The notes under the pieces were generated by a model that was not told where the DNA came from, did no database searches, and worked only from the letters and a program-made list of their open reading frames with translations. A stretch of 64,000 nucleotides of DNA from assembly GCA_021613375.1 (NCBI GenBank), contig CM038720.1, positions 13,919,962 through 13,983,961 on the forward strand, written 5' to 3'. Positions 32,091 through 61,814 of this stretch are shown piece by piece; the stretch's first letter is position 1; every line of letters begins with the position of its first letter. The position numbers and the translations under genes were made by a program. This DNA comes from Megaleporinus macrocephalus. Its lineage: Eukaryota > Chordata > Actinopteri > Characiformes > Anostomidae.

Positions 32091-33535
32091 GATTAAAAAT
32101 GGTGGATTATTTTGGATGTCCCTTTAATAATTACCAAACCTCCACGGCTTTTTTGCTGTGAGATGGACTACGACTGACCAAACGTATTGTTGTAAGATGC
32201 ATTTATTTCTTTGCATGCTAGCATGAAACAGGACTGAGGTTAGACTTTAGATATTACTATTAGATATAAAACTACAAAACTTGGTGAGACTGAGATAACA
32301 CAGACAAGATTACAACCTACAACCCAATCTTTCATAAATAACATTGGAGGTGATATACATTCTGCTGTCAGATTTTCAGTGTTTTCCTCTTAACCGTCTT
32401 GCATCATTGTATCTCTTTTAGCTCTTGCCAAAGAGTAAAAGCCAAGATTTGCTCTTGTCCCATCTCTTGCTTAGTTATTTTCTCATTTTCTCATTTTTAC
32501 CTTTCCATGACAATGTCTTTTTGCCCTCCTTACACCCTCTTTCCATGATGCCTGGAGTGGTAATGAAAGAGTTGGTACTGTCCAGTGAGTGAAACATTTA
32601 TTACATTATCTGATTGTCTTAACTGGTCTTATCTCAGGCTGCAACTCACTACACAAGAGGTGAGGGAATCAATGTGTTTACTGCAGTTTTTTTTGTGACA
32701 ATACTGCTTAGTTCTTAGAAAAAAACACAAAGGCATTCAACTGCAGTATATTACATTTTGGACACAAAATAACTGAATTAACATAAAATAACTGATGTTA
32801 TTGCAGGCTGTATGCAGTTTTAACATAATGCAGTTCAACTGCAATACGAGTAAATAATATGAGTATAACAACCATGTAATACTTGCAGTTCTGTAAATGC
32901 TTCAATAACTGAAGTATAACAGGCAAATTTCATTTCAGTTAGTCAGTTCATTTAGCTATTGTTAGCTCTCTAGATTTCCTTGTTGGGTTAAATAAATTTA
33001 ATATTGTACCCCTTGTTTTTGGCAATGGTTTTTTGGAATTAAGATTATTGTGCTGAATCAACCTTTGAACTTGACTCTTTAAGTTCTTCTCACACTGGAT
33101 TCCAGAGTTTCTGTGATTGAGGTTTTTTTAAAGTACAGAAACAGAAGACTTCATCTGCTCACTAGTGATCTCTAGTGGCTTTGGGTTTCATATAACAGAC
33201 AAAGGATGATAGTGGAATACAGATTTAACAATGTGAATTAAAAAGAAAAAACTAAGCACATGATGAATTAAACTGAATACAATTTTATCAGAGCAATATA
33301 TACAAATATTTAGTATATACAAATGCAAAATATACAAAAAATAAATGGAAGGGATCTTTGTGTAATTGGGTCTAAATTGACTTTGATTTCAGACTGTAGG
33401 TTTGCAGCAGAAAAACGCACAAGGAACGTATGTTATAGTAATCACACACATAGACATAGAGTATTGAGCAAAATAAATAAATAAATATTTTTATTTATTT
33501 AATTTTAAATTCTAAAAATAATTACTCGTTTGTAA
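32091..33535. other. Intergenic DNA
   Basis: AT-rich, no exon or RNA gene recognised. Confidence 0.35.
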
Positions 33536-33760
33536 TACAACCCCAAAAAAGGTGGGACGCTCTGTAAAATGTAGATAAATGTAAATAAAAACAGAATGCA
33601 ATGATGTGCAAATCTCATAGACCCTTTTTTATTTACAATAGAACATAGAACAAGTGTTGAAAGTGAGACGTTTTACTATTACATGAAAATTATAAACTAA
33701 TTTAGAACTTGATGGCAGTAACGCATCTCAAACACAGGGGGACAGGGAACACCTGTGGAA
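33536..33760 (-). mobile_element. Terminal fragment of the split DNA transposon family
   Basis: Starts acaaccccaaaaaaggtggg and continues gcaatgatgtgcaaatctca, the complement of the right terminal region of the element described at 29966-32090. Confidence 0.55.
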
Positions 33761-34641
33761 GAGAAAAAGTGTTTAGTTTATTAAAAACTAATATGTATCA
33801 ATACTTACCATCTTAAAACATGTCTGCTAATCTGTACAGTTGTAAATGTACACCTGTATGAGTGCCAGCCAGGCTGAGGCTGTTGGGCTACCAACCATTC
33901 CTGTACTGCTGTGAGTCAGGATTCAGTGAGTGGGACTGAACTTTACCGAGCTAGACTGGATAAGAGCCCTTTGCACTTAGAACCTTGTCGCGGTTGGAAA
34001 AAAATGGAAGATAGTGTTGGTGTGCATCCTGGTGGCACTCAGCTCTTCTGTTGGACCAGTGCTAAAAAAGAATGAAGCCTTTAAAGTCCAGTAAAGAAGC
34101 AAGCATGTTTTTTCAGCAATGGAGAGCGGTTATGTTTACAGAGAGTGCTGAATCTTACCCTGTAAGTGACCAGAGGTCCACACCACAGCTGGCTGGAGGT
34201 CAACTGCCTGTCCGACACAATGACCTCCTAAATGAGAAAATGTCCTTCTTGTAAAAATATATAATTCAGAGAAAGTGCTAATGTCCAGTGTACCTCACTG
34301 CTGTGTCAGCAATTCCTGATGGGACAGCCAGTTCTTGTATATCTATGGTAACATCAGTATTGTAACAATAATTACTAATGTACATAACTGGGAGTTACGT
34401 AACTGGGAGTATTTCATGTTCTGAGGAATCTGTTAGTTCTTTAGTGCTGGGTTCTAGTAACGGTCAGCCTGCAGGAGATCAGATAACTAACAAACACTGA
34501 CCAGTCAGACATTATTTAAACAACAAAACAGACAAATCAAGTGAAATGTACTTGAAGCTAAATCAAATTAAGAGTGTGCACAAAGCAGCTAAAGGCATGA
34601 AACTACTTAAGCAAATTGCATTCTATGTTCTGAGATATTAA

Positions 34642-34911
34642 GATTCAAGTGCAAGTTTTATCAATGGGAAGGTGGTCGTGTAGCATATCAAAGAAGACCA
34701 GAAATTCAGAAATTAAAGTCAGAAATCAAGTTCTACACAGAAAGTTGCAACAACAAACACACTGAACAACATGTTCAGCGTGCTGTCCCTGGTACTAAAA
34801 ACAGATTTGAAGGCACAGTTCAGCACCAGGGACAGCACACTGGTAGACAGTTCTGGTCTTCTTTGATATGCTACATGACCACCTTCCCATTGAAAAAACT
34901 TGCCCTTGATC
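34642..34911. repeat. Foldback (inverted repeat) element
   Basis: Left arm 34642-34703 and right arm 34850-34911 are complementary over about 60 bp. The central 42 bp (caatgggaaggtggtc onward) have a single mismatch. A second, inner pair of arms (gtgctgtccctggt at 34780-34793 and its complement at 34825-34838) sits inside. No coding capacity. Confidence 0.75.
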
Positions 34912-35667
34912 CAATATGGCAGCTTTCAAGATGGCAGCCATGTTCAGGACATAAAAAAGATAGGCCCCCTCACTCATTACTTGCTGGGCTATTCAGATAA
35001 TTTTTCCTTTTCGTTTCTGAATTAAAAGGGTGTCCTAAGACTTTTGACTTATATATATTTTTTTTATTTTAACTTCTATATTAGTCAACTGACACATATA
35101 ATCCACTTAGACTGTACGGGCTGCTTTCAGTAGCTTTTTCTTTTTTTCATAACTGGAATCGTGCTGGTTAACAGGGGTCCTGAGCAACCGGAAACATTAA
35201 AGACATTAAATATAAAGTGTAGCGCAGAGCTCCGCTAGAAACACACGACAGCAAATACAAACATGAGTAAATATTCAAGTGCAATATTGTGAAACACTAT
35301 AATGAAATGTTATTAAATGCTGTCCAGCAGCGATGTTGACCGTCCCCAAAAGGGGGTGCCGTTGACTTACTTGTTTGAACCCAATGTGGCCTTCATGTAG
35401 GTTTTTTTTGTTTGAAATAAATTTTCTTACGACAACATTGCTGATACACATACATACAAAACAGTAATGAGCATACATAACCCAGAGATCATTACAATCT
35501 CACGTTGGCAGCAAAGAGTAAGTTTCTTTTATAAAAGATTAAGGCACAGTAAAGAGCTAATCTTGGTTTGTAGCCAACAGCAACTATTCTCACCCAGAAA
35601 AGATGGATCTTTATCAATAAATCTCCCTTATTTCCAAACTGGAAGAGTGATTTAGCCAGAACAAGTT

Positions 35668-35747
<80 letters not shown>

Positions 35748-36807
35748 TGTTTTACAGTCAGTACAGAAAGGTTTGTTTTATTATATTATAATTATATACA
35801 TTATTACCAATACAATGTAACATATGAATTAATACTGAATAGGACTCATACATTCTTATACAGTCTTACAAACTTCATGAAATATTGTATTTTGCTGTAT
35901 AAGCATGTTGTGTGTTTTGGTTTTGGTGAGAGAGTTCACTATTACATTAATGTCACTGTCTACTATTTACATTCTCCCCAAACCTTCACCAGACCAGAAC
36001 ACACAAACACAACAAATAAACCAGGAATGAATGAACATGACTCGTTTTAAACACTGCTGTCTTCTGCTTTCTGGCTTTACTGGTAATGGAGTCGTGCTTG
36101 CTCGTAAGTGTGTGCTGACTGGTGGACTTTGCAGTAATATCCAACTTCAGAGTGGCAGTACCGCAACTATAGCACCCACACTTTCAGAACCACATTTTCA
36201 GACTCTCATGACTACAGGAGAGAATAGTGGATTGAATTTCTATTTACTCTATATGACAGAAACAATTTGATAAGGTCTGTGACTTGGTGGCTATGGGACA
36301 CTGCTGGCCCACTCTCTGACCACACAGATTACTGTCTGGCATACAAGGTTTTGCAGGCAGCTGTTAAGCATGCACAGGTGGTAAATCATCTTAGCCAATT
36401 GTTCCCACAGCCAATCTTCATGGCTCGACTATATTTTTTAATAAGGACTAGGGCTAAATCACAACCTCTGCTCCCCATGTTGTACAATACATATATCTTA
36501 AACTTAAGGCTCAAGGGGTGATTTGGGGTGACTTGGGACTCTTTCTAAAAATGTTACGTTTTCTGTACCCTCCAAAAAAGTAACCTACAGTATCTATGGT
36601 AGCCCCTCAACTACACTGTAATATCATATCTTCAGAGTTCTCAGCTGAGAGTGCTGGTTTGTCAGTGTGGGCCTGAGATTGCGGTACTGTGGCTCTACTC
36701 AGCTTATTAATTTAGCACAAACATTACTGATGCTAAATATGCGTTAATTGAGGCTTATAGTCATTTTAAGATCTTTTTGTGCATATATAGTTGAATGATG
36801 CTTATAT
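34912..36807. other. Intergenic DNA
   Basis: AT-rich, holding a long (AT)n tract and several short open frames without recognisable homology. No exon can be supported. Confidence 0.35.
35671..35738. repeat. (AT)n microsatellite
   Basis: About 34 AT dinucleotides. Confidence 0.95.
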
Positions 36808-36847
36808 AAAGACTGTTACTGGTATATTAATACCAGTAACAGTCTTT
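36808..36847. repeat. Perfect 18-bp hairpin
   Basis: The arm aaagactgttactggtat (36808-36825), loop atta, and exact complement (36830-36847). It lies just beyond the end of the last CATSPER1-like exon remnant. It may be a minimal foldback transposon or a chance palindrome; it is shorter than a typical microRNA precursor. Confidence 0.8.
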
Positions 36848-36898
36848 TTGTTAGTGGAATGTAATGGTAATGGCATGTACATAGAAAAAACTCCTCAC

Positions 36899-38614
36899 CT
36901 TAAAGAAGTCTTCCACTAGTTAGTCCTGCAACCAATAGTGATCTGTACTTCTGCTGATGTTGGTCCATTACAGCCATCAAGTCCAGATACCTTGTGATCA
37001 ACTCCACCTTTCTATATACACAAGTAATATAATTATGATTCCATATATAACTGTTCCTATGTTGACATGCTTGAAGACATGCTTGATCTCTCTCAACTCT
37101 TGCTATGTTCACTGTCACTGAATGCGTTTCTGAGAGCCTCCTTATATAACTCCTCTACTATCCCAGACTGGCTTATATCCGCTTCTATTAAAGTGAGAGG
37201 GATTCAAACAACAAATACGGGATGTGATCAACGACGTTACATTTACCAAAAACGCTTCTGAATTGTTAGTTAAATCAAAGCTGGAGTGTATGAATAAGTT
37301 AAAAAAGAGTAACTAGCTAATTTTAATTCTAATGAAGTAACGTTTTGGCATCTTCTTGGCAACAGTTTCTTGACATCCAAGTTTGCATGAATAGTTGTGG
37401 TTAATAGTGGCTGGTTGGTTCAATTAAATGTTTATTTATCATTTCAGAAGGAAAGCAAAGACATATACCATTTACTATCTAACCACTGAAAAATATTGAG
37501 TGTTCTGTTTTACACAGACCTATCATCTTCTCGGGGGGACTGGTTTTACCCTCACTGCCGTCTGTGGACTAAAATCAGAGCTCAGTTACAACACTGAAAC
37601 ATTATACATCTATGATTCATGGCCTCGGTTTTTTAATGTCCAGCTTGAAGTTGTCCACTAACACTGCGATGAAGAGACTAGAAAAATAATTTAGGAAGTT
37701 AGGAAGAAGTGATTAAATTAGCATTATCACAAGCAACAGACTTGTGATATAAACTTGAAAACATTTCGCTGCTCATTTGAGGGTCTTCAGTGATTAGAAG
37801 CAAAATGCCTTTAAGATTTAAAAAAAATTTGAGCTGCCTGCCTTAGACAGTTCAAAGATGGTCCTTATAGACTTTAGCATGTTCTGTGCATGTGTTTTCA
37901 AAAATGAAAGCTGATTTAAAACTATGAGGTTACTTCAGGTAACTCACTTGAGGAAAGTGAAATACTCCACAATGATGTAAGCAGAAAGGAAGAAAAAGAT
38001 GTGAGGTGCTCCTGTTGGTTCAAAACTCAGAAAACCACAGTTTACTACAAATTATTCAAATTGGTAGAAACGGTAAAAACTCTGCTACTTTAAATCCTTT
38101 AAACATCACTATGTCTCTATATGAGGTTAAACTATGCATATGCACAAGAACACATTTTAATGTTCTAGCAAATAACAAATAGAACAAATATACTGTAGTA
38201 ATATCTGATAATGTACACATTTGTGTTAGCCTGGCTACTTTTAAACATCATGATTTCTGTAAAAAAACAAAATTAGTATATTGGTTTTATTATTTAAATT
38301 ATTAAATTTGACTACTTTGTGAATAAATAATTCCTTCAGTCACATTTGTTTATTGACTGTTTTGACCGTTTGCAGTGAAAATGATGACTTAATGAGTTTG
38401 CTTTTCATGTGATACGTTAAAAGCCAGAAAGAGATGAGCCCTTACCGTAACTCTGCTGGACTCTGCTGGTCGTGCAGATCAGAGACCAGTCATCCAGCAT
38501 GAGTAATTAAAACAGTGTGAAGATCGTCTCCCGGAATATGACCGTGAGTATAAACAAAAACGCGAACATGAGGGCAAAGATGGCTCTCATACATTCCTGA
38601 CAGTCTGTAAGAAC
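36899..38614 (-). pseudogene. CATSPER1-like sperm calcium channel, decayed
   Basis: CatSper1 is a pore subunit of the flagellar sperm Ca2+ channel. Minus-strand exon remnants: 38614-38446, 38011-37948, 37677-37617, 37184-37098, 37011-36899. The first has an S5-like segment, TIFTLF, then an in-frame TAA (38509-38507), then LLMLDDWSLI, the pore helix and filter. The second and third join in exact phase through S6: IIVEYFTFL | N | LFIAVLVDNF. The fourth has VEELYKEALRNAF. The fifth has LITRYLDLMAVMDQHQQKY, matching the C-terminal coiled coil of CatSper1. Lesions: the pore stop, about 14 residues lost between S5 and the pore helix, Thr to Met in the T-x-D-x-W filter, a TGA soon after VDNF, a shift near the C-terminus, and no S1-S4 voltage sensor found upstream. 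CatSper genes are known to be lost in many teleosts. Confidence 0.75.
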
Positions 38615-38759
38615 CTGGAAGAAGAGGAGAGTCCTTGAGATAGAACATGGTAGTAAGCTGAACAAAACATTCTAAAATGTCTTAGCACATTGACTAAGCT
38701 GCTCATATTTATACTATTTACAGGGTTTATTTGAATCTTTTGAATCTTATAGCCAATAA

Positions 38760-38967
38760 GAGCAGTACATGTGGAATCGTACCATCGTGTTGAGATTTGA
38801 GCTCCTTTGGGGCCGAGCCAGCGTATTGAGAAATCCTCATCCATAACGCTCCAGTAGTCTGCAGTAAGGTTATTTGGGCGTTTACTCCTCAAGAGAGATG
38901 TTGGAACGAACGCCAGCCTTATGTCCGGAGGACAGCAAAGGCTGCCAGAAATAATCAGGACCACCAC
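38760..38967 (-). other. Possible exon of an unrecognised membrane protein
   Basis: An open minus-strand stretch encodes a hydrophobic run (SVVVLIISGSLC) followed by LAFVPTSLLRSKRPNNLTAD and WSVMDEDFSIRWLGPKGA. The composition is protein-like rather than random, but I do not recognise the family and no clean acceptor is visible. It may be part of the remnant CATSPER1 locus or of a separate lost gene. A second candidate piece, with VFGETASRRKSQRRNFKYIF, lies upstream at about 40385-40277 and ends at a good donor (TTTCAG|GTATGT). Confidence 0.35.
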
Positions 38968-39339
38968 AGATATGTGTCAGTAGAGTAGCTTTAATACCTT
39001 ACACACTCTACTGTTTAAATAGACTGAAAAATACATAAAAGAACAGTTTGGTCCCAAATAAATATGTTCAATAATTCTAATACTCTAATCCGGTGTAATA
39101 TTATAGGTTTGACATCATTTGCAGCGCAATGGGAAACAGAAAAAGAAAAACTAAAAAAGTTTTTGAATGACCTTTAAGTTGGCTTGAATAAGTCTGCTGA
39201 TAATAATGAAAATTTCATTTAAAAACTGTTTGATGGGTGCAATAGTAAAATTTGAACTTAAATCTAGTGTTGCCTTAAATGCACTTCTACATTAATTCTA
39301 CTGCTGTCTTAAAGTCAGTGCAACTTAAATCTTGTTATG

Positions 39340-39810
39340 GTGTTTCTCTGTGATTGCTATGGTGTCCCAAGTGGTTACTATGGTGTTGCTAGGTAGTTCC
39401 TATGGGATTGCTAGGGTGTTGCTAGGCCTTTGCTATGGTTTCCCAAGTGGTTGTTATGGTATTGCTAGGTGCTTGCTTTGGTGTTCTAGGTGGTTGGTAT
39501 AATGTCCCAAGTAGTTGCTATGTGGCAATGGTGTTGCAAGGTGGTAGCTATAGTGTCCATGGGGCTTGCTATGTTGTTGCTATGGTGCTGCTACGTGATT
39601 GCTATAGTCTCCCAGGTGGTTGTTAGGGTGGTGCTGAGGAGTTGCTATGGTCTACTGGTTGGTTGCTAGGATGTTGCTAGGTGGTTGCTATGGTTTTGCC
39701 AAGTTTTTGCTAGGTGGTTGCTATGCGCTGTCCAGTGGTTGCTATGAGGTTGCTATGGTGCTGCTACATGGTTGCTATGGTGTCCCAGTTGATTGCTATT
39801 GTATTGGTCC
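39340..39810 (+). repeat. Degenerate minisatellite, TTGCTATGGTG-type unit
   Basis: Some forty variants of a roughly 11-12 base unit (ttgctatggtg, ttgctaggtgg) in tandem. The glycine/valine-rich open frames here are products of the repeat, not genes. Confidence 0.85.
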
Positions 39811-40419
39811 CAGTCACCCTAAATTAACTGACAACTGTAATTGCAAAGTTAGGTGGTTCTAGCTCAAAAGCTGGGGGAAGAAAAACATTTTATATTTCGC
39901 GAATAAAATAATAAGTAGAACAAGAAGTTGGCTCCTTCAAGCCAACAGAGTTATAGATTATTCTAAATTGATAGAAAAGGTCACCACAGGTAATGCTAGC
40001 TTAGTGTAAAGGTCCTTAAGACTGTTTTTTTTTTTGTTTTGATCATTATAATCCACAAATTAAAAGAATCTTTCATATTTTTATAATATTAGCCATTTAT
40101 AATATTAGCTGTTTAAAAGTTGTCCCTTGTTGAGCTATGCTAAGGAGACAGCACACACAATAGAGTCTCAGTTTCACAAAAAAAAATGCAGTTTCTTAAC
40201 CTAAACCATAAACGCTCAAACTAAACAACAGACATATAGACACATACCGGAACGAGCTTCAAACATGAAATAAACATACCTGAAATGAACTGTAGCATTT
40301 AAAGATGTACTTGAAGTTTCTGCGTTGACTTTTCCTTCTACTTGCCGTTTCGCCAAACACAGAATGATAGAAACTGAGATGTGCAAGACTTTCTGTCTAT
40401 GTCTATCTATTGTATTTTG

Positions 40420-40432
40420 TCAGTAGAGGGCG
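40420..40432 (+). promoter_or_regulatory. CTCF-like motif
   Basis: TCAGTAGAGGGCG matches the core CCASYAGRKGGCR except at the first base. Together with the site at 41598 it would form a convergent pair 1.2 kb apart. Confidence 0.4.
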
Positions 40433-41473
40433 CTGTTTGACCGATGCGCCGAATCTAGACGTGCGGCGATCACACGTTGGACTTATTTTCAGTGGAACTA
40501 AATGTGGATTGTTTATTTATTAAACACAACTTTTACAACAACTTTTTTAAAGTGAATGCAAATATTAAGTTAAAACAGATCTTCCTTAGTTTACCCAACT
40601 TTTGTACCAGTGTTTTGTGTGTAAACCTAATTTTGTTTTTTGTTTACTATGTTGAATGAATACTATGTTTAAATTGACATCAGTATGCTGTACTAACACC
40701 AAAAATGTTTACACTGATAGTGCAGGCTGAGTAGGCAGATGTACATTACAAAGGGCTACATGTCACCTTACAATGCAGAGTCCCTCCACCTCCTCCTTCT
40801 CCATCTTCTTTACCAGTCTAGAAAATACACTATTAGTTCAGCCTCAAACGCCTCCTTTTATTTACCAAGAGCGCCTGGGAAGAGTAGTGGGAAGCAATGC
40901 TTTCACCTTTTGTTTTGCTTTTATTTATATACATTTTTTGTCTGCTGAACATAGATTTCAGTCAAACACTCCAGGCATTGTTGCATTTACTCTTCCTTCC
41001 ATTGCTACCTGCCCTTGAACGATTAAACCAGGGGCTAGATCTTTGTTATCCTCTCATGTTAGACTGATTTGACTCAACGCTATAGTGAAACACTACCGCG
41101 TCTTGATAGGATATCACAAGGCAGGATGGGTTAGATGGTTAGCATGCTAAGTTTAATAGATATCTCTGCAACACAATACATATATGTCACATTCTGTTTA
41201 TAATTTTAGGTATTTTTATAACACTTTAAGCAAAGAAATACATATGGCTCCTTTAACGGTGTTTACATACCATTAAAAGCAAATACGTTTTCCCCTATGG
41301 CCCCTTTAATGCAACCTTATGGCTGTGTCCTAAACATACTACTACACTACTAATTCAATGCTAGTGTACTGTTTTTACATACTAATTAGTGTGCAATTAT
41401 GCGGTTTTGGACACGGCCTAGTTTTTAGCATCTTAAAAATGTTTATTCTGTGGTAAGAATAGTAATAATATTA

Positions 41474-41531
<58 letters not shown>

Positions 41532-41597
41532 GTAAAGATATGCTTTAGCTCTAGATTTGTTGTATTTGGACACTATCCGTCTTTATCCGTCCTATTG
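40433..41597. other. Intergenic DNA upstream of rilpl1
   Basis: AT-rich, with a (TTA)n tract at 41474-41525. The open frames around 40739-41018 have no recognisable homology or splice context. Confidence 0.35.
41474..41525. repeat. (TTA)n microsatellite
   Basis: About 16 TTA trinucleotides in the rilpl1 upstream region. Confidence 0.95.
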
Positions 41598-41610
41598 CGC
41601 CACCTGGTGG
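41598..41610 (-). promoter_or_regulatory. CTCF-like motif near the rilpl1 promoter
   Basis: The minus strand reads CCACCAGGTGGCG, a full match to CCASYAGRKGGCR. It is 270 bp upstream of the rilpl1 start codon at the edge of the GC-rich promoter. Binding is not shown. Confidence 0.5.
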
Positions 41611-41882
41611 CCCTCGGCCTGACATGCGCAGTCTAGCAGTCTGACTGTGGAGGAGAAGAAGCAGGACGGCGATGGGACAACAGCTCACACAGCCACATTA
41701 TCCTCATATCACCGCCGTCGGGGCTGTTAGAACCGCGCAAATGACATTACAGGGTGCGTGAAGGACTTTATTTTCCGGACTTGTTGGCGGCCGGCAAAGT
41801 TTCGCTCTTTTAAAAGGGAAGGGAGCAGAGTTTATTGGCGGGCCGCTAACGTTAACGTTAGCTAACTTAGTGACAGACAGCC

Positions 41883-60181
<18,299 letters not shown>

Positions 60182-61594
60182 CCTACTGGACAGTGACAAC
60201 ACAAAGGCCCTCTAATCCCTAACCTGCGCCATGTGACAAGCCACACTTACACCCCCATTATGGTCAACTTGCACATCCCTGCAACCCGCCATTAGTGGAC
60301 AAAGTAAAGTCTCCCAAAGGGACACAGGGTAAACGGAGCAGCTTAAACTTAGATACAACACTTCCACCCTTGACTTGTCCCAAAGAGATTGGAAGGTCAG
60401 TTATTTTTAGTTTCTTCTTATTCATTTCTTTTATAGGTTATTTTATTTTGGTATACCAAAATACCAGGTTTACTGTAAGTAAAAAAAGAATAGAAAGACT
60501 TCAGAGATGTTTTGAAGAAGTCAGAAGGGCTGAGGAAGTTAGGGAGGGAGGTCATGTTTTTGTGCCTTGAATAGCTGTGATAATATTTTGATTTGTGGAC
60601 TTTATCGCATTCTTAAATTCAAATTGAATTATGAAATGAGGCAATGCCTACTGAAAGACATTTGTCAGTAATTTTAAAATGAAATCAGGTTTTATTTGTT
60701 TGGTATGCCCATGGTGGAATGGTGCATTGCCTAAAGTGTGGTGTTTTTTTAAGTTCAAACACATGGAAAGTGTTGAGATTTTGCACATTAATCACGTTGC
60801 CACACTGAGATGCTGCGGAAACCTGAGGCCTGATAAAGTCCTGGCACAATACTCTTGTAGGAGATAATGTACAGTCTACTATTATTGCATAGCTCCACTG
60901 TAGAACTATTTAAAGTTATTTGTGAACTGCAGACTCTGCAAAGTCATCAGTGAACATCATTCTCCAGCTTTTCTGCATTCTTACAAATTGAGTGGTGCTT
61001 TCACTGGCAATAATAGAGTTGTTTAGTAAAAAACATGAAAATGCAAATCCAGTCATGGCAAGACATACTGACAAAAAGCTGCTTTGTGAGCTTGGAATCG
61101 TTGCCAGTGTTGTTCTATCCACCGTGTTCAAAACACACATTCAGTATAGCTGTAGGATTTCAGGATTTGATAAAACTGAAAGAAGTCATACTCAAAAAAA
61201 ATATTCAAATACTTTACTGAAAGAGAAAACAAATCCTTGTATGTATCAATGCAAAGGAGAATGCTTCATATTTTCATCTCATTGCAGATTAAAGCATTTT
61301 ATACAGTGTACTGTCAGTAGTGTGTTTTTAACCCAATTCATTTTTAAATAACCACATTATAAACTCTATCTCTCAGAGTTAATGTGAATAGTGGGGACCA
61401 AACTGCTGTAGGCAAATACATGTATATGGTGTCATGAAGGATTTTCATGGAACCACAAAAAAACAATCAGGGTGTTTCTGCAGTCTTGCATATGCAGACC
61501 ATGTGGAATGAAGAGTGAATTTTACATTTTGAAAATAGATAAAACATTTTATTGCACAAACATGAGAAAATGTGGTTTTCCATATGTCCTTTTA
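60182..61594 (+). other. rilpl1: rilpl1 3'UTR and convergent intergenic DNA
   Basis: Sequence between the rilpl1 stop and the snrnp35 transcript end. No clear AATAAA on the plus strand was found, so the rilpl1 end is not placed. No other gene visible; short frames appear to be chance. Confidence 0.4.
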
Positions 61595-61612
61595 GATTAG
61601 TTTACATCAATT

Positions 61613-61618
61613 TTTATT
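61613..61618 (-). terminator. snrnp35: Polyadenylation signal, probable snrnp35 end
   Basis: AATAAA on the minus strand about 200 bp after the snrnp35 stop. A second one lies at 61548-61553. Confidence 0.55.
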
Positions 61619-61814
61619 GCATAAATTCCAGTGTGCTCAACAAGAAAAGCCTGAAATTTTTACAAAGCAGGTTTTCTTTGTTAGCCAGATAATTTAAACC
61701 CAAAGCCTGGATTGTCCAGTAGAAGAGGAGGTAAACGATGTTTCTTTTGGGCAAGCTTTACTTTCCAGAATATTGTCGGCTCAATTTTTTCAGTTGTGGT
61801 GCGAAATGCCCCCA

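Noticed and set aside
39435..39862. Gly/Val/Tyr-rich open frames
   Set aside because: Direct translations of the minisatellite unit.
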